The notes: generated from the letters alone by a model not told the origin. A DNA stretch of 12,324 nucleotides from Alphaproteobacteria bacterium (GCA_020630305.1 JAHDBQ010000007.1:1-12324); one strand, 5' to 3'. Positions 1 through 8,110 are shown, counted from the first letter of the stretch. Numbers and translations: made by a program.

Positions 1-685
1 TAGGAGAGCCGATTAGCGCATCCTGAAAATCAATCAAGCCAAACTCTGCACCAGCACTTTTCTGATTTATATACATTATATTCTCAACATGAAAATCTCT
101 GAGCACTATAGTTTCTTCTTGCTTTTTTTGCCTTGATATAATCTTCTGCCAGATATTTCTGTAATCTTCTTTTTCCTGATTGCTCAGCTCGCGGTTATAT
201 TTGTGAGGTATATAATAATCTGTATATAATGAAAGTTCATCTTGCAAGATATCGCTTGTGTAAGATGGCAAAGAAATATCCCGAATATCAATTTTTTGCA
301 AGCTAATTAGCAAATTAATAATTGCCTGATATATCTGAAAAACTTCTTGCTCATCAGACTTCTCTATGAGGGCCTTAATAGAAACATTTCCAAAATCTTC
401 TAGCACCAAAAACCCACTCGCAGCATCTGAGGCATATATTTCAGGAGCTCGAAAATTATTATAGAGCAAAAACTCAGCAATTTTCATGAATGGCTCAACA
501 GAAGTGTAATCAGGAGGACAGTCCATAATAATATAAGAGCTGCCATCTTTACATACAGCGCGGTAATATTTCCTAAGGCTAGCGTCACTAATCAGCGGTG
601 CAATCTTTTCTATAGAATCTTTAAAACGATTGCTAATGAATAACTTCAAATCTTCTTTAATATCACTGCTTAAAGTAATCGTCAT
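1..685 (-). CDS. COG3178-family kinase/phosphotransferase (aminoglycoside phosphotransferase fold), 3' end cut by window
   Basis: Open for 228 codons from ATG at 685 to the window edge with no stop, so the C-terminus is missing. The APH-type kinase core is visible: a catalytic-loop motif LRDFHVEN (D197, N202), then LIDFQDALIGSP with the metal-binding Asp at about D219. An upstream LEDFGN stretch (about 95-100) suits the N-lobe/hinge side. Members of COG3178 (related to AmgK, which phosphorylates amino sugars such as N-acetylmuramate) are often fused to or beside tsaE. Here no tsaE is visible and the gene sits 4 bases behind the clpX stop, so the two are probably co-transcribed. The LRDFH form instead of HRDFH matches what I recall of alphaproteobacterial members. 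The substrate is not readable from sequence; the family is fairly certain. Confidence 0.85.
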   Translation of the reverse strand, partial: MTITLSSDIKEDLKLFISNRFKDSIEKIAPLISDASLRKYYRAVCKDGSSYIIMDCPPDYTSVEPFMKIAEFLLYNNFRAPEIYASDAASGFLVLEDFGNVSIKALIEKSDEQEVFQIYQAIINLLISLQKIDIRDISLPSYTSDILQDELSLYTDYYIPHKYNRELSNQEKEDYRNIWQKIISRQKKQEETIVLRDFHVENIMYINQKSAGAEFGLIDFQDALIGSP

Positions 686-689
686 GCAA

Positions 690-1967
690 TTAACCAGCAA
701 GCCTTGGCTTTGTTTCTTTACTATCTTTTGCAGCTGACTTTTTCTTTAATGCCGTTACTTTTGCAGATTTTTTATCTTCAATAGCGCCCTTGTCAAAAGT
801 AATCTTTTTATTCTTTAGTGAGCAGAAATTATACATATCTTCTAGCAATATCTCTTCGATAATAGATCTAAGGCCCCTTGCGCCAGTCTTTCTTTTCAAA
901 GCTTTTTCTGCAACTGTATCAAGCGCATCTTTCGTGAATTCAAGCTCAGAATTATTCAGGTCAAATAATTTCTTATATTGCTTGATGATTGCACTTTTTG
1001 GTTCAGTTAGAATCTTTATCAAAGCTGTTTTATCTAGCTCTTTCAAGGTTGCAACAACCGGCAAACGACCAATAAATTCTGGGATCATACCGAACTTCAC
1101 AATATCTTCGATCTGCAATTCATTTAAAATATCGCTAGTTCTAAGCTCTTCTTTAGACTTCACATTAGCTCCAAAACCAATCGAGCTCTTATTGCTGCGA
1201 TTAGTTACAATTTGCTCAAGCCCCATGAATGCACCGCCGCAAATAAATAAAATATTTGATGTATCTATCTGAATAAAATCTTGCTGCGGATGCTTTCTAC
1301 CACCTTGAGGCGGAACATACGCAACCGTACCTTCCATTATTTTAAGCAATGCCTGCTGCACTCCTTCACCAGAAACATCACGGGTGATAGAAACATTCTC
1401 AGACTTTTTAGCTATTTTATCAATCTCATCGATGTAAATAATACCTTTTTGCGCCTTCTCTACATTAAAGTCAGCCGCTTGAAGAAGCCTTAGCAGAATA
1501 TTTTCTACATCTTCACCAACATAACCGGCCTCTGTTAAAGTAGTAGCATCAGCCATAGTAAACGGAACGTCCAAGGTCTTAGCTAAAGTTTGCGCTAAGA
1601 AAGTTTTACCAGAGCCAGTAGAACCTATAAGCAAAATATTAGATTTGGCAAGTTCAACTTCATTATCCTTGTCCTCGAGCGCTTCTAATCTTTTATAGTG
1701 ATTATACACAGCAACAGAAAGCACCCTCTTGGCTTTATCTTGCCCTACTACGTGGCTATCCAGATTCTTGCAAATCTCTTTTGGCGTTGGAATGTTCTCA
1801 GAAGCCTGAACCATCGCTTCTTTAACATCTTCATGAACTATATCTCTACAGATCTCAATACATTCATTACATATAAAAACAGTCGGTCCAGCAATTAGCT
1901 TCCTGACTTCATATTGGTTCTTTCCACAAAAAGAACAATGTAACGATTTTTCTGAATTATCTGTCAT
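690..1967 (-). CDS. clpX: ClpX, ATP-dependent unfoldase subunit of ClpXP
   Basis: Hexameric AAA+ unfoldase that recognises tagged substrates and feeds them to ClpP in the cytoplasm. It has 425 residues, about the usual length. In order: a zinc-binding domain with C11-x2-C14 and C33-x2-C36; Walker A GSTGSGKT (115-122); pore-1 loop GYVG (148-151); Walker B IIYIDEID (176-183); the RKH pore loop (224-226); the ClpP-docking IGF loop (263-265); PEFIGR with the likely arginine finger near 301; sensor-2 GARGLR (362-367). All key residues are present. The tail after about 395 is unusually lysine- and alanine-rich and ends in RLAG. The ATG at 1967 is preceded by AAGGTAGG at a reasonable distance. The gene lies 223 bases behind clpP and 4 bases ahead of the kinase gene. 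Confidence 0.98.
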   Translation of the reverse strand: MTDNSEKSLHCSFCGKNQYEVRKLIAGPTVFICNECIEICRDIVHEDVKEAMVQASENIPTPKEICKNLDSHVVGQDKAKRVLSVAVYNHYKRLEALEDKDNEVELAKSNILLIGSTGSGKTFLAQTLAKTLDVPFTMADATTLTEAGYVGEDVENILLRLLQAADFNVEKAQKGIIYIDEIDKIAKKSENVSITRDVSGEGVQQALLKIMEGTVAYVPPQGGRKHPQQDFIQIDTSNILFICGGAFMGLEQIVTNRSNKSSIGFGANVKSKEELRTSDILNELQIEDIVKFGMIPEFIGRLPVVATLKELDKTALIKILTEPKSAIIKQYKKLFDLNNSELEFTKDALDTVAEKALKRKTGARGLRSIIEEILLEDMYNFCSLKNKKITFDKGAIEDKKSAKVTALKKKSAAKDSKETKPRLAG

Positions 1968-2190
1968 TAATTACCTACCTTTTTATCAAAAATATAAGCT
2001 GATTTCTCAGTGTAATCACATTAACTTGCAATTTTTACAAACCAGGTTAGCTTATATAAATACTGCTATTTTTTATAACATATAACTTTCTATCATTAAT
2101 ATCTTGATATGTATAGTCATATTTGTAAACTTATATAAAAAAATACTATAAGCCTCCTCCAATATTTATTTTTATTGAAGATATATTGCC

Positions 2191-2793
2191 TTATTTTTTA
2201 GCAATAATAGACTCTCTATCTTGTATTATTTTATCCACAATGCCGAAATTCTTAGACTCCTCAGCAGACATAAAATTATCACGCTCCATAGCTTTTTCAA
2301 TTTGAGCAAGAGTTTTACCTGTGTGCTTTGCATAAATCTCATTTAGCATTCTTTTTACTTTCAATGTCTCTTGAGCATGAATTTCAATATCCGTGGCTTG
2401 CCCTCTATATCCGCCGCTTGGCTGATGAATCATGATTCTACTGTTAGGCAGCGCATAGCGCATTCCTTTATCACCAGCAAGAAGAATAGTCGCCCCCATC
2501 GAACAAGCCTGCCCAATACATAGTGTTGCAATTTTTGGCTTAATGTACTGCATTGTATCATAAATTGCCATGCCAGAGGTCACCACCCCGCCAGGAGAAT
2601 TAATATACATATATATTTCTTTCTCTGGGTTATCAGCCTCTAAAAATAATAGCTGCGCAACAATAGAATTTGCCATTTGATCCTCAAATTGACCGCAAAC
2701 AAATATGATTCTTTCCTTCAAAAGCCTTGAATAAATATCATATGATCTTTCGCCTTTTGCGGTTTGTTCTACTACTATTGGTACGTATCCCAT
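2191..2793 (-). CDS. clpP: ClpP, ATP-dependent serine protease subunit
   Basis: Forms the double-ring proteolytic chamber used by ClpX and ClpA. It has 200 residues. The catalytic triad is complete: Ser98 in CSMG, His123 in MIHQPSGG and Asp172 in ERDNF. The oxyanion-loop motif SPGG (66-69) and the S14-family block around [12 protein letters not shown] are intact. The N-terminus MGYVPIVVE begins close to the mature end of other ClpPs, so little or no propeptide is expected. The start is well supported: AGGAGAG lies 6 bases before the ATG. The glutaredoxin gene ends 23 bases upstream on the same strand, which suggests one transcript. An AT-rich 223-base gap follows before clpX, so clpX may have its own promoter as well. 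Confidence 0.98.
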   Translation of the reverse strand: MGYVPIVVEQTAKGERSYDIYSRLLKERIIFVCGQFEDQMANSIVAQLLFLEADNPEKEIYMYINSPGGVVTSGMAIYDTMQYIKPKIATLCIGQACSMGATILLAGDKGMRYALPNSRIMIHQPSGGYRGQATDIEIHAQETLKVKRMLNEIYAKHTGKTLAQIEKAMERDNFMSAEESKNFGIVDKIIQDRESIIAKK

Positions 2794-2816
2794 ATCTTCT
2801 CTCCTGTAATAAATTT

Positions 2817-3185
2817 TTAAATTTTGCCATCATCTGATAGCTTTTTTAAGTCATCATAGCCGCCAATAAATTCCCCGTCAACATAAATCATCGGCACAGT
2901 GCGCTGCCCTGTTTTTTCTACCATCTTTTCGTAGAACTCATAATCATCGCCAAACTCGATAGATTTATGTGGTATTTTCTTATCTCTAAGCAATTCTTTT
3001 GCATATTCACAATATCTGCATCCCTTTTTTGTATATAAAATGACTTTTATATCACTCGTCAGATGCTCTTCTTTTTTTGTCATAGCATGGCTATATATTT
3101 TATCTGCAGTTATAACAAATAAAACTGCCATTAAAGTAAGGATCAAGCCCTTTCTATATAGCTGCTTTTCTCTTTGTATTAACAT
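2817..3185 (-). CDS. membrane-anchored glutaredoxin (GrxC-like thiol-disulfide oxidoreductase)
   Basis: From ATG 3185 the product has 122 residues. An N-terminal basic stretch (R5, K7, R11, K12) precedes one hydrophobic helix (about 14-28), then a compact glutaredoxin domain: active site GCRYC with the C56-x2-C59 pair, the cis-proline motif TVP (96-98) and the glutathione-side GG (108-109). By the positive-inside rule the domain should face the periplasm. Ordinary GrxC proteins are about 85 soluble residues, so the anchor is an addition. An in-frame ATG at 3296 would give 159 residues, but it lacks a Shine-Dalgarno and lies in the divergent promoter region; the ATG at 3185 has GGGAAAG just upstream. 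The gene heads a likely operon with clpP. The redox role is clear from the motif; the partner is unknown. Confidence 0.85.
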   Translation of the reverse strand: MLIQREKQLYRKGLILTLMAVLFVITADKIYSHAMTKKEEHLTSDIKVILYTKKGCRYCEYAKELLRDKKIPHKSIEFGDDYEFYEKMVEKTGQRTVPMIYVDGEFIGGYDDLKKLSDDGKI

Positions 3186-3226
3186 AGTACTTTCCCAAAT
3201 TTTAATTAAATTTACCCTTGTAAATA

Positions 3227-3241
3227 TTGAATATAATTCAA
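3227..3241. promoter_or_regulatory. perfect dyad TTGAAT-ATA-ATTCAA between glutaredoxin gene and clpA
   Basis: Two 6-base arms in perfect inverted symmetry around 3 bases, about 42 bases upstream of the glutaredoxin start. It could be an operator, but AT-rich dyads of this size also occur by chance. Confidence 0.25.
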
Positions 3242-3277
3242 GATAAACCACAAAGCTACAAAAAATGACTTGTGAAA

Positions 3278-3289
3278 GTGATTTATCAC
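3278..3289. promoter_or_regulatory. operator-like dyad GTGAT-TT-ATCAC upstream of clpA
   Basis: Five-base arms GTGAT/ATCAC separated by two bases. If clpA transcription starts about 7 bases after its -10 box (near 3325), the dyad centre falls close to -41.5, the usual spot for an activator that contacts RNA polymerase. The spacing is not that of a standard CRP (N6) or FNR (N4) site, so no regulator can be named. Confidence 0.25.
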
Positions 3290-3309
3290 GCAGCATGATG
3301 TAAATAATC

Positions 3310-3318
3310 TGTTATACT
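3310..3318 (+). promoter_or_regulatory. extended -10 promoter of clpA (TGTTATACT)
   Basis: TGnTATACT matches the extended -10 form with 5 of 6 bases of TATAAT. No good -35 hexamer lies 16-18 bases upstream, which fits an extended -10 promoter. The predicted leader is about 28 bases. Confidence 0.5.
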
Positions 3319-3342
3319 AAAATATATAGGCAACAAAATTGT

Positions 3343-3347
3343 GGGGA
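3343..3347 (+). promoter_or_regulatory. ribosome binding site that sets the clpA start
   Basis: GGGGA lies 5 bases before ATG 3353. An in-frame GTG at 3341 overlaps this site and so cannot use it, which argues for the ATG. Confidence 0.6.
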
Positions 3348-3352
3348 ATTTT

Positions 3353-5710
3353 ATGCTTTCAAATAATTTGGAACTAACACTAAGAAGAGCTCTTTCCGTT
3401 GCAACAAGCTTAAAGCATGAATATGCAACATACGAGCATTTATTATTTGCATTAATCGACGATGAAGATGCAAGAAAGACACTAATCGAGAGCGGCGTAG
3501 CTATTGAGTTTCTGCATGATCGATTAGCAGAATATTTAAAAAATGATTTAGTAGATCTGGTCACAGAAAGTAGGCTAGAGGCAAAGCCAACAGCTGGTTT
3601 TCAAAGGATAATTCAGCGAGCTGCATTACATAGCCAAGCAAGTGCTAAGCGTATAATCACAGGCGCGCATGTTCTTGCAGAATTCTTTTTTGAGCACGAA
3701 GCTTACGCGCTAGTATGTTTAAAAGACGCGAATTTAACACGGCAGAATGTTATTGACTGTATCAAGAAATTAGATCAGCCTAGCACCCCAGAATTCAAAA
3801 CAGCTGAAGAAGATCCAAAATTAAATTTTGTAAGGCAGCAACCTAAAATCGAGGTTGAGACAATAACCAAAGAGCAGCTGGAAGACAAACCAGAGCCTAA
3901 AGATAAGCTAGAGAAATACTGCATTAATTTAAATAAGAAGGCTACCAAAAATAATATTGATGTTTTAATTGGACGCAAGAATGAGATCCAAAGAACTATC
4001 GAAATTTTATGCCGCAGAAAGAAAAATAATGCGATTTTAATAGGCGAGCCAGGGGTTGGTAAAACTGCAATTGCCGAAGGTCTTGCAAATAGAATTGTAA
4101 ATAATGATGTACCAGAAGTACTAAAAGATGCTGTAATCTATTCTCTAGATATGGGCACGCTACTAGCTGGAACCAAGTTCCGCGGTGACTTTGAAGAGAG
4201 AATAAAGAATCTTTTAGACGAGCTGAAGAAAAACACCAATGCAATTTTATTCATAGATGAAATTCATACGATGATTGGTGCTGGCTCGACTACAACAGGA
4301 GCAATGGATGCTAGTAACTTACTAAAGCCTGCGCTTGCTAAGGGAGAGCTGCGCTGCATAGGTTCTACTACTTTCAAAGAATATCATAATAATTTCGAGA
4401 AAGATATGGCTCTGGTTAGAAGGTTCCAGAAAATTGTAATAACTGAACCTGACCAAGAAGCAACTATGGAGATTTTAAATGGACTGAAGAGCTACTACGA
4501 GAAGCATCATAATGTAAAATATAGCGATGCTGCACTCAAAGCCGCTATAGAGCTTTCTGAAAGGTTTATTCATGATCGCCACTTGCCAGATAAAGCCATT
4601 GACCTAATTGACGAGGCTGGCGCAAGAAGCAAAATGATCAATAAATCTAAGAAACAAGCTACAATAGTCGAAAAAGATATTGAAGAGCTTCTAACTAGCA
4701 TTATTAACATACCATCTATCAGAGTTGCATCTAACGATATTCAGCATTTGAAACATTTAAGCAAGAATCTTAAAGAACATATCTTCGGCCAGGATGAAGC
4801 AATCGAGGCACTATGCGCAAGCATCAAGCTCTCAAGAGCAGGCCTGATGAAAGGCACAAGACCAACCGGGTGCTACATGTTTGCAGGCCCGACCGGAGTT
4901 GGTAAGACAGAGCTTGCAAAGCAGCTTGCGGTGCTTAATAATATGAAGCTACTTAAATATGATATGTCTGAATTCTCAGAGGCTTCTTCTAGTTCAAAAT
5001 TACTTGGTAGCGCTCCGGGTTATGTTGGCTTTGATCAAGGCGGAATGCTAACGGATGAGGTTGATAAATTCCCATATTCTGTTGTGTTATTTGACGAAAT
5101 AGAAAAAGCAAATCCAGAAATATTCAACTTGCTACTGCAAATTATGGATGAAGGTAAGCTAACAGACAGCACCGGCAAGCATATTAATTTCACTCATACA
5201 ATTATTATCCTAACTACAAATTTAGTTGCTAAGGCTAAAAAATCAGCAATTGGTTTTGACTCAGGCGAAGATAAAAAAGAAAAAAAAGACAAGAAAAAAG
5301 TGCCAGAAATGGACATGTCAGCTTTTAACGAATATTTCAAACCAGAATTCCGAAGCAGGCTTGATAAAATAATCTTATTTAATCCGATTGAAAATATCAT
5401 AGATAAAATTGTTGCCAAGAACATTAAAGAACTGGCTTCCCAACTTGCTGACAAGAAAGTAAGGCTTAAAACTACCGCTGCAGTTAAAAAGCATTTTGTT
5501 GAAAATTGCTTCTCAAATAAAAGCGGCGCAAGGGAACTGAATCATGCTATCGACAATGAACTAAAGCAAAACATAGCCGAAGAGATGCTGTTTGGTAAAC
5601 TGAAAAATGGCGGAGTTGTGGAGATCGATTTCTGCAAGAAAGAACAAAAGCTAGAGTTTAAATTCACTAAACTTAAAAAAGACGACATCAAAGAAATGGA
5701 AGCGAATTAG
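3353..5710 (+). CDS. clpA: ClpA, ATP-dependent unfoldase subunit of ClpAP
   Basis: Two-ring AAA+ unfoldase that works with ClpP. From ATG 3353 it has 785 residues; the start MLSNNLELTLRRAL aligns with the E. coli ClpA start. In order: an N-domain (1-145) of the ClpS-binding type; D1 with Walker A GEPGVGKT (231-238), pore loop KFRG (275-278, Phe where Tyr is usual) and Walker B ILFIDE (298-303); D2 with Walker A GPTGVGKT (512-519), GYVG (556-559), Walker B VVLFDE (577-582), the ClpP-docking IGF (633-635), PEFRSR with the likely arginine finger, and sensor-2 GAREL (725-729). A lysine-rich insert (about 637-652) directly follows the IGF loop. No clpS lies upstream; the neighbour there is the divergent glutaredoxin gene. 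It ends at a strong hairpin. Confidence 0.97.
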   Translation: MLSNNLELTLRRALSVATSLKHEYATYEHLLFALIDDEDARKTLIESGVAIEFLHDRLAEYLKNDLVDLVTESRLEAKPTAGFQRIIQRAALHSQASAKRIITGAHVLAEFFFEHEAYALVCLKDANLTRQNVIDCIKKLDQPSTPEFKTAEEDPKLNFVRQQPKIEVETITKEQLEDKPEPKDKLEKYCINLNKKATKNNIDVLIGRKNEIQRTIEILCRRKKNNAILIGEPGVGKTAIAEGLANRIVNNDVPEVLKDAVIYSLDMGTLLAGTKFRGDFEERIKNLLDELKKNTNAILFIDEIHTMIGAGSTTTGAMDASNLLKPALAKGELRCIGSTTFKEYHNNFEKDMALVRRFQKIVITEPDQEATMEILNGLKSYYEKHHNVKYSDAALKAAIELSERFIHDRHLPDKAIDLIDEAGARSKMINKSKKQATIVEKDIEELLTSIINIPSIRVASNDIQHLKHLSKNLKEHIFGQDEAIEALCASIKLSRAGLMKGTRPTGCYMFAGPTGVGKTELAKQLAVLNNMKLLKYDMSEFSEASSSSKLLGSAPGYVGFDQGGMLTDEVDKFPYSVVLFDEIEKANPEIFNLLLQIMDEGKLTDSTGKHINFTHTIIILTTNLVAKAKKSAIGFDSGEDKKEKKDKKKVPEMDMSAFNEYFKPEFRSRLDKIILFNPIENIIDKIVAKNIKELASQLADKKVRLKTTAAVKKHFVENCFSNKSGARELNHAIDNELKQNIAEEMLFGKLKNGGVVEIDFCKKEQKLEFKFTKLKKDDIKEMEAN

Positions 5711-5748
5711 CCAAAAACTAGATTGCTGAGTTAAAATACTACAAAAAC

Positions 5749-5793
5749 AATTTAGAAAAGGACTGTTACAATATAACAGGCCTTTTCTAAATT
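5749..5793. terminator. long hairpin, probable bidirectional terminator between clpA and the ankyrin gene
   Basis: Thirteen-base arms AATTTAGAAAAGG / CCTTTTCTAAATT, one A-G mismatch, then six-base arms CTGTTA / TAACAG around a 5-base loop CAATA. The arms carry AAAAGG and CCTTTT, so both strands read as a stem followed by a T-run. On the minus strand the stem is also followed by TTGTTTTTG. The position between convergent gene ends (5710 and 5849) fits termination of both. Confidence 0.85.
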
Positions 5794-5848
5794 ATGAATA
5801 GCAATTTCTAGGGAATTAAGTACTCTTTAAATCCATCTTACTAATCAT

Positions 5849-8047
5849 TTAATCGCCCGAAAGTTGTACATCTCCTTCCGGAAAATCCTCAGAAACAAAA
5901 ACCTCTAGTGACTCATAAACGCCTGTTGAAAAAAATTCAAAAGAATTTTGTATAAATTGAGTATTGCCTAACTCTGAATCAGATTCTAACAATTCTTCTT
6001 GATCAAAATTAATTACTTCCCCCTCACCTTGAATACATTCAACAGGTTGCCCGTTATGTTTTTCTGTAAATTTATTTTTACTATCAAATATCCTTATCTT
6101 ATTTTCCTGAAGAAATGAATTATATTCACTTTCTTTTTTTTCTATGCTTGATAATAAACCATCAACTTCTTTTAATTTTCTATCTATTTTTGCTACTTCT
6201 TCCCTAGAATTCTGAGCTTCTATTCTAAACGACTCTGCATCAGAAGTTACCTCCTTCACAACCCCCTGAAAATTTTTAAGATCTCCAACTAACTCTTGAA
6301 GGTCTTTACTTTTTGAGTTTTTTATAAAACTTGACATTGCATCTCGCATTTTACCAATTACCAAAGTATCTTTAGCCTCTGTCTCGTTCGCCTCTGCTTT
6401 GTTGAGTTGTAACCTTCTTTTTGCTGATAAATGCTTTATAAATTCATCAACTGAATCTGCACCATCAATCATTTTCTTTAAACCTACCTTTAAACCATAT
6501 ATTTCCCCTTGAAACTCTTTATCTTTAGACTGAAGGTCATTTTTTAACTTTTCGGTAGATTTATATTTCGATATTTTGTTTCCTATTAATTTATTTATCT
6601 TTCTAGATCTAAAATTGCCACTTAACGTCAAGTCGAAAACTGTTTTTTCGTCTTGATCTTGTTTTTCTAAATCACAATCATATGCTAACAATATTTCTGC
6701 AACCAAAAACTTTTCTAGTTTGATTGCTGTATGAAGAGGAGTCTCGCCTGATTTATTCTGAGCATTAATATTAACGTTTTTTTTAACTAATCTCTCGATA
6801 ATTTTTCCAACCGTTCTCTTATCATTAGAATTACTCATAGATACAAAATGCAAAGCATTATTTTCATTATTGTCTATTTCATGAGCATTATTTTCATTAT
6901 TGTCAATTAAAGCTCCTACCAATATTATATTACTGTGATAACATGCATAATGCAAAGCAGTCTGGCCACCAATATTATCTTTGACACTCGAGTCAATATT
7001 TATATCAGCTATAAGCATTTCAGCTATTTTTCTAATTGATTTATAATCCATACACGAAGCCAAACTATGAAGCGCAGTCGTATTCTCACCCGATAACTCT
7101 GTTGCTCCTTTGTATTGCAGCATAGCTTCTACCACATCTACTTTACCGGCCAAAGCTGCATATTGAAGAGGCGTATAGCCCTGGGTTGTTTTAGCAGAAA
7201 CATCGGCTCCACTATTTACAAGGAGCTTAATATTTTCCAGCTTCCCCTCTTCTGCCGCAAAGTGTAGAAGAGAAAAATTACCATCCTGCACATCATCACC
7301 TTCTTTGCTTATATAATGAACTAATTCTGCATCTTTTTCTAAAAATTGATTAACTGCCTTATGAGAACTCCACTCTACTGCTATCTGAATTGCAGTAAAA
7401 CCATTACTAGACTCTATATTAATATTTACATCATCATGATCTAGTAATGTTTTAAGTACTTCTAATCTATTATTCAATGTAGCGCTGTTGGTGCGACATT
7501 TGTCAGCAGCTATATGTAATGCAGACAATTTTGTATTAATTCCTTTACTAGCTACCGCTAATGCATTGAACTTTACATTTCCCCTTTTGCAAATAGCCTG
7601 CACCGCTTTCAAATCTCCTTTTTTAACTGCGACATGTAGAATATTTCCACCTCCTGGAAACTCAGAATTTGCTAAATCTAAATAATCACTCATGTCGCCA
7701 TTAGTAATTTTTTCTGATATTGAATTCCAATCTTTTAGCACAAGTTTTTTTAATTTTTTTCTTCTTTTTAGTGCATTATCTATTTCCGCGATCTCTGATT
7801 CAGAACCCGATGACGAATGAATTTCAACAACACTTCTTTTCTCAGTGCTATATTCTTCATAACCAGCTGCGCTATGTTTAATTTTATCTGATGAACTTAT
7901 ATCTTCATTACTACCACCCTCATTGCCTGATGATAACTCGTTAGATTCAACATAGTCAGCCTTCCATCTTTTGAAAGGAGATAAAATGCTATAATCATTT
8001 TCCCGCATATTTTCCTGCGCTATATTTTCTTGACTTCTTTTTGACAT
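5849..8047 (-). CDS. ankyrin-repeat protein with C-terminal coiled coil, candidate secreted effector
   Basis: 732 residues. Residues 1-90 are serine- and acid-rich and look disordered; a basic run KRRKKLKK (94-101) follows. About nine ankyrin repeats span roughly 134-475, several with clear TPLH/ALHxAA signatures (for example GYTPLQYAALAGKVDVVEAML near 290-310, GQTALHYAC at 361, GETPLHTAI at 434). From about 495 to 660 the sequence is long, charged and probably coiled coil, and the last 70 residues are strongly acidic, ending QLSGD. No signal peptide or membrane helix is seen. Start: GAAGG lies 4 bases before the ATG, and a near-consensus promoter gives a leader of about 28 bases. Ankyrin proteins of intracellular bacteria often bind host proteins after type IV secretion; this role is inferred, not shown. 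Confidence 0.9.
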   Translation of the reverse strand: MSKRSQENIAQENMRENDYSILSPFKRWKADYVESNELSSGNEGGSNEDISSSDKIKHSAAGYEEYSTEKRSVVEIHSSSGSESEIAEIDNALKRRKKLKKLVLKDWNSISEKITNGDMSDYLDLANSEFPGGGNILHVAVKKGDLKAVQAICKRGNVKFNALAVASKGINTKLSALHIAADKCRTNSATLNNRLEVLKTLLDHDDVNINIESSNGFTAIQIAVEWSSHKAVNQFLEKDAELVHYISKEGDDVQDGNFSLLHFAAEEGKLENIKLLVNSGADVSAKTTQGYTPLQYAALAGKVDVVEAMLQYKGATELSGENTTALHSLASCMDYKSIRKIAEMLIADINIDSSVKDNIGGQTALHYACYHSNIILVGALIDNNENNAHEIDNNENNALHFVSMSNSNDKRTVGKIIERLVKKNVNINAQNKSGETPLHTAIKLEKFLVAEILLAYDCDLEKQDQDEKTVFDLTLSGNFRSRKINKLIGNKISKYKSTEKLKNDLQSKDKEFQGEIYGLKVGLKKMIDGADSVDEFIKHLSAKRRLQLNKAEANETEAKDTLVIGKMRDAMSSFIKNSKSKDLQELVGDLKNFQGVVKEVTSDAESFRIEAQNSREEVAKIDRKLKEVDGLLSSIEKKESEYNSFLQENKIRIFDSKNKFTEKHNGQPVECIQGEGEVINFDQEELLESDSELGNTQFIQNSFEFFSTGVYESLEVFVSEDFPEGDVQLSGD
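6854..6904 (-). repeat. in-frame 21-base direct repeat, period 30, inside an ankyrin repeat
   Basis: Identical 21-base copies at 6854-6874 and 6884-6904. They encode DNNENNA twice (382-388 and 392-398), between one ankyrin repeat and the next. The exact identity points to a recent duplication by slippage. Confidence 0.8.
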
Positions 8048-8081
8048 TTTTCCTTCTTTATTCTAAAAAATAACAAAAAAC

Positions 8082-8110
8082 ATTATACAAAGCAAAATAT
8101 ACGAAGTCAA
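8082..8110 (-). promoter_or_regulatory. near-consensus sigma-70 promoter of the 732-residue ankyrin gene
   Basis: On the minus strand TTGACT (8105-8110), a 17-base spacer, then TATAAT (8082-8087): 5 of 6 and 6 of 6 matches at ideal spacing. Transcription would begin near 8075, about 28 bases before the ATG. Confidence 0.75.

Noticed and set aside
790..1898. Open frames on the plus strand opposite clpX
   Set aside because: They are antisense to a certain gene, have no family-like sequence and no ribosome sites, and arise from its codon use.
2157..2180. Hairpin CTCCAATA/TATTGAAG just after clpP as a terminator
   Set aside because: AT-rich, one wobble pair and no T-run directly after it on the minus strand; too weak to call.
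3186..3296. ATG at 3296 as start of the glutaredoxin (159 residues)
   Set aside because: No ribosome site; the extra 37 residues lie over the divergent promoter region, and the internal ATG 3185 has GGGAAAG upstream and gives a sensible anchor-domain layout.
3341..3352. GTG at 3341 as the clpA start, adding four residues
   Set aside because: It overlaps the GGGGA ribosome site for ATG 3353, and the family N-terminus begins at the ATG.
3186..3352. A clpS gene upstream of clpA
   Set aside because: No frame on either strand in this gap encodes a ClpS-like sequence; the gap is 167 bases and is explained by promoters.
3775..5454. Minus-strand open frames opposite clpA
   Set aside because: Shadows of the clpA reading frame with no recognisable domains.
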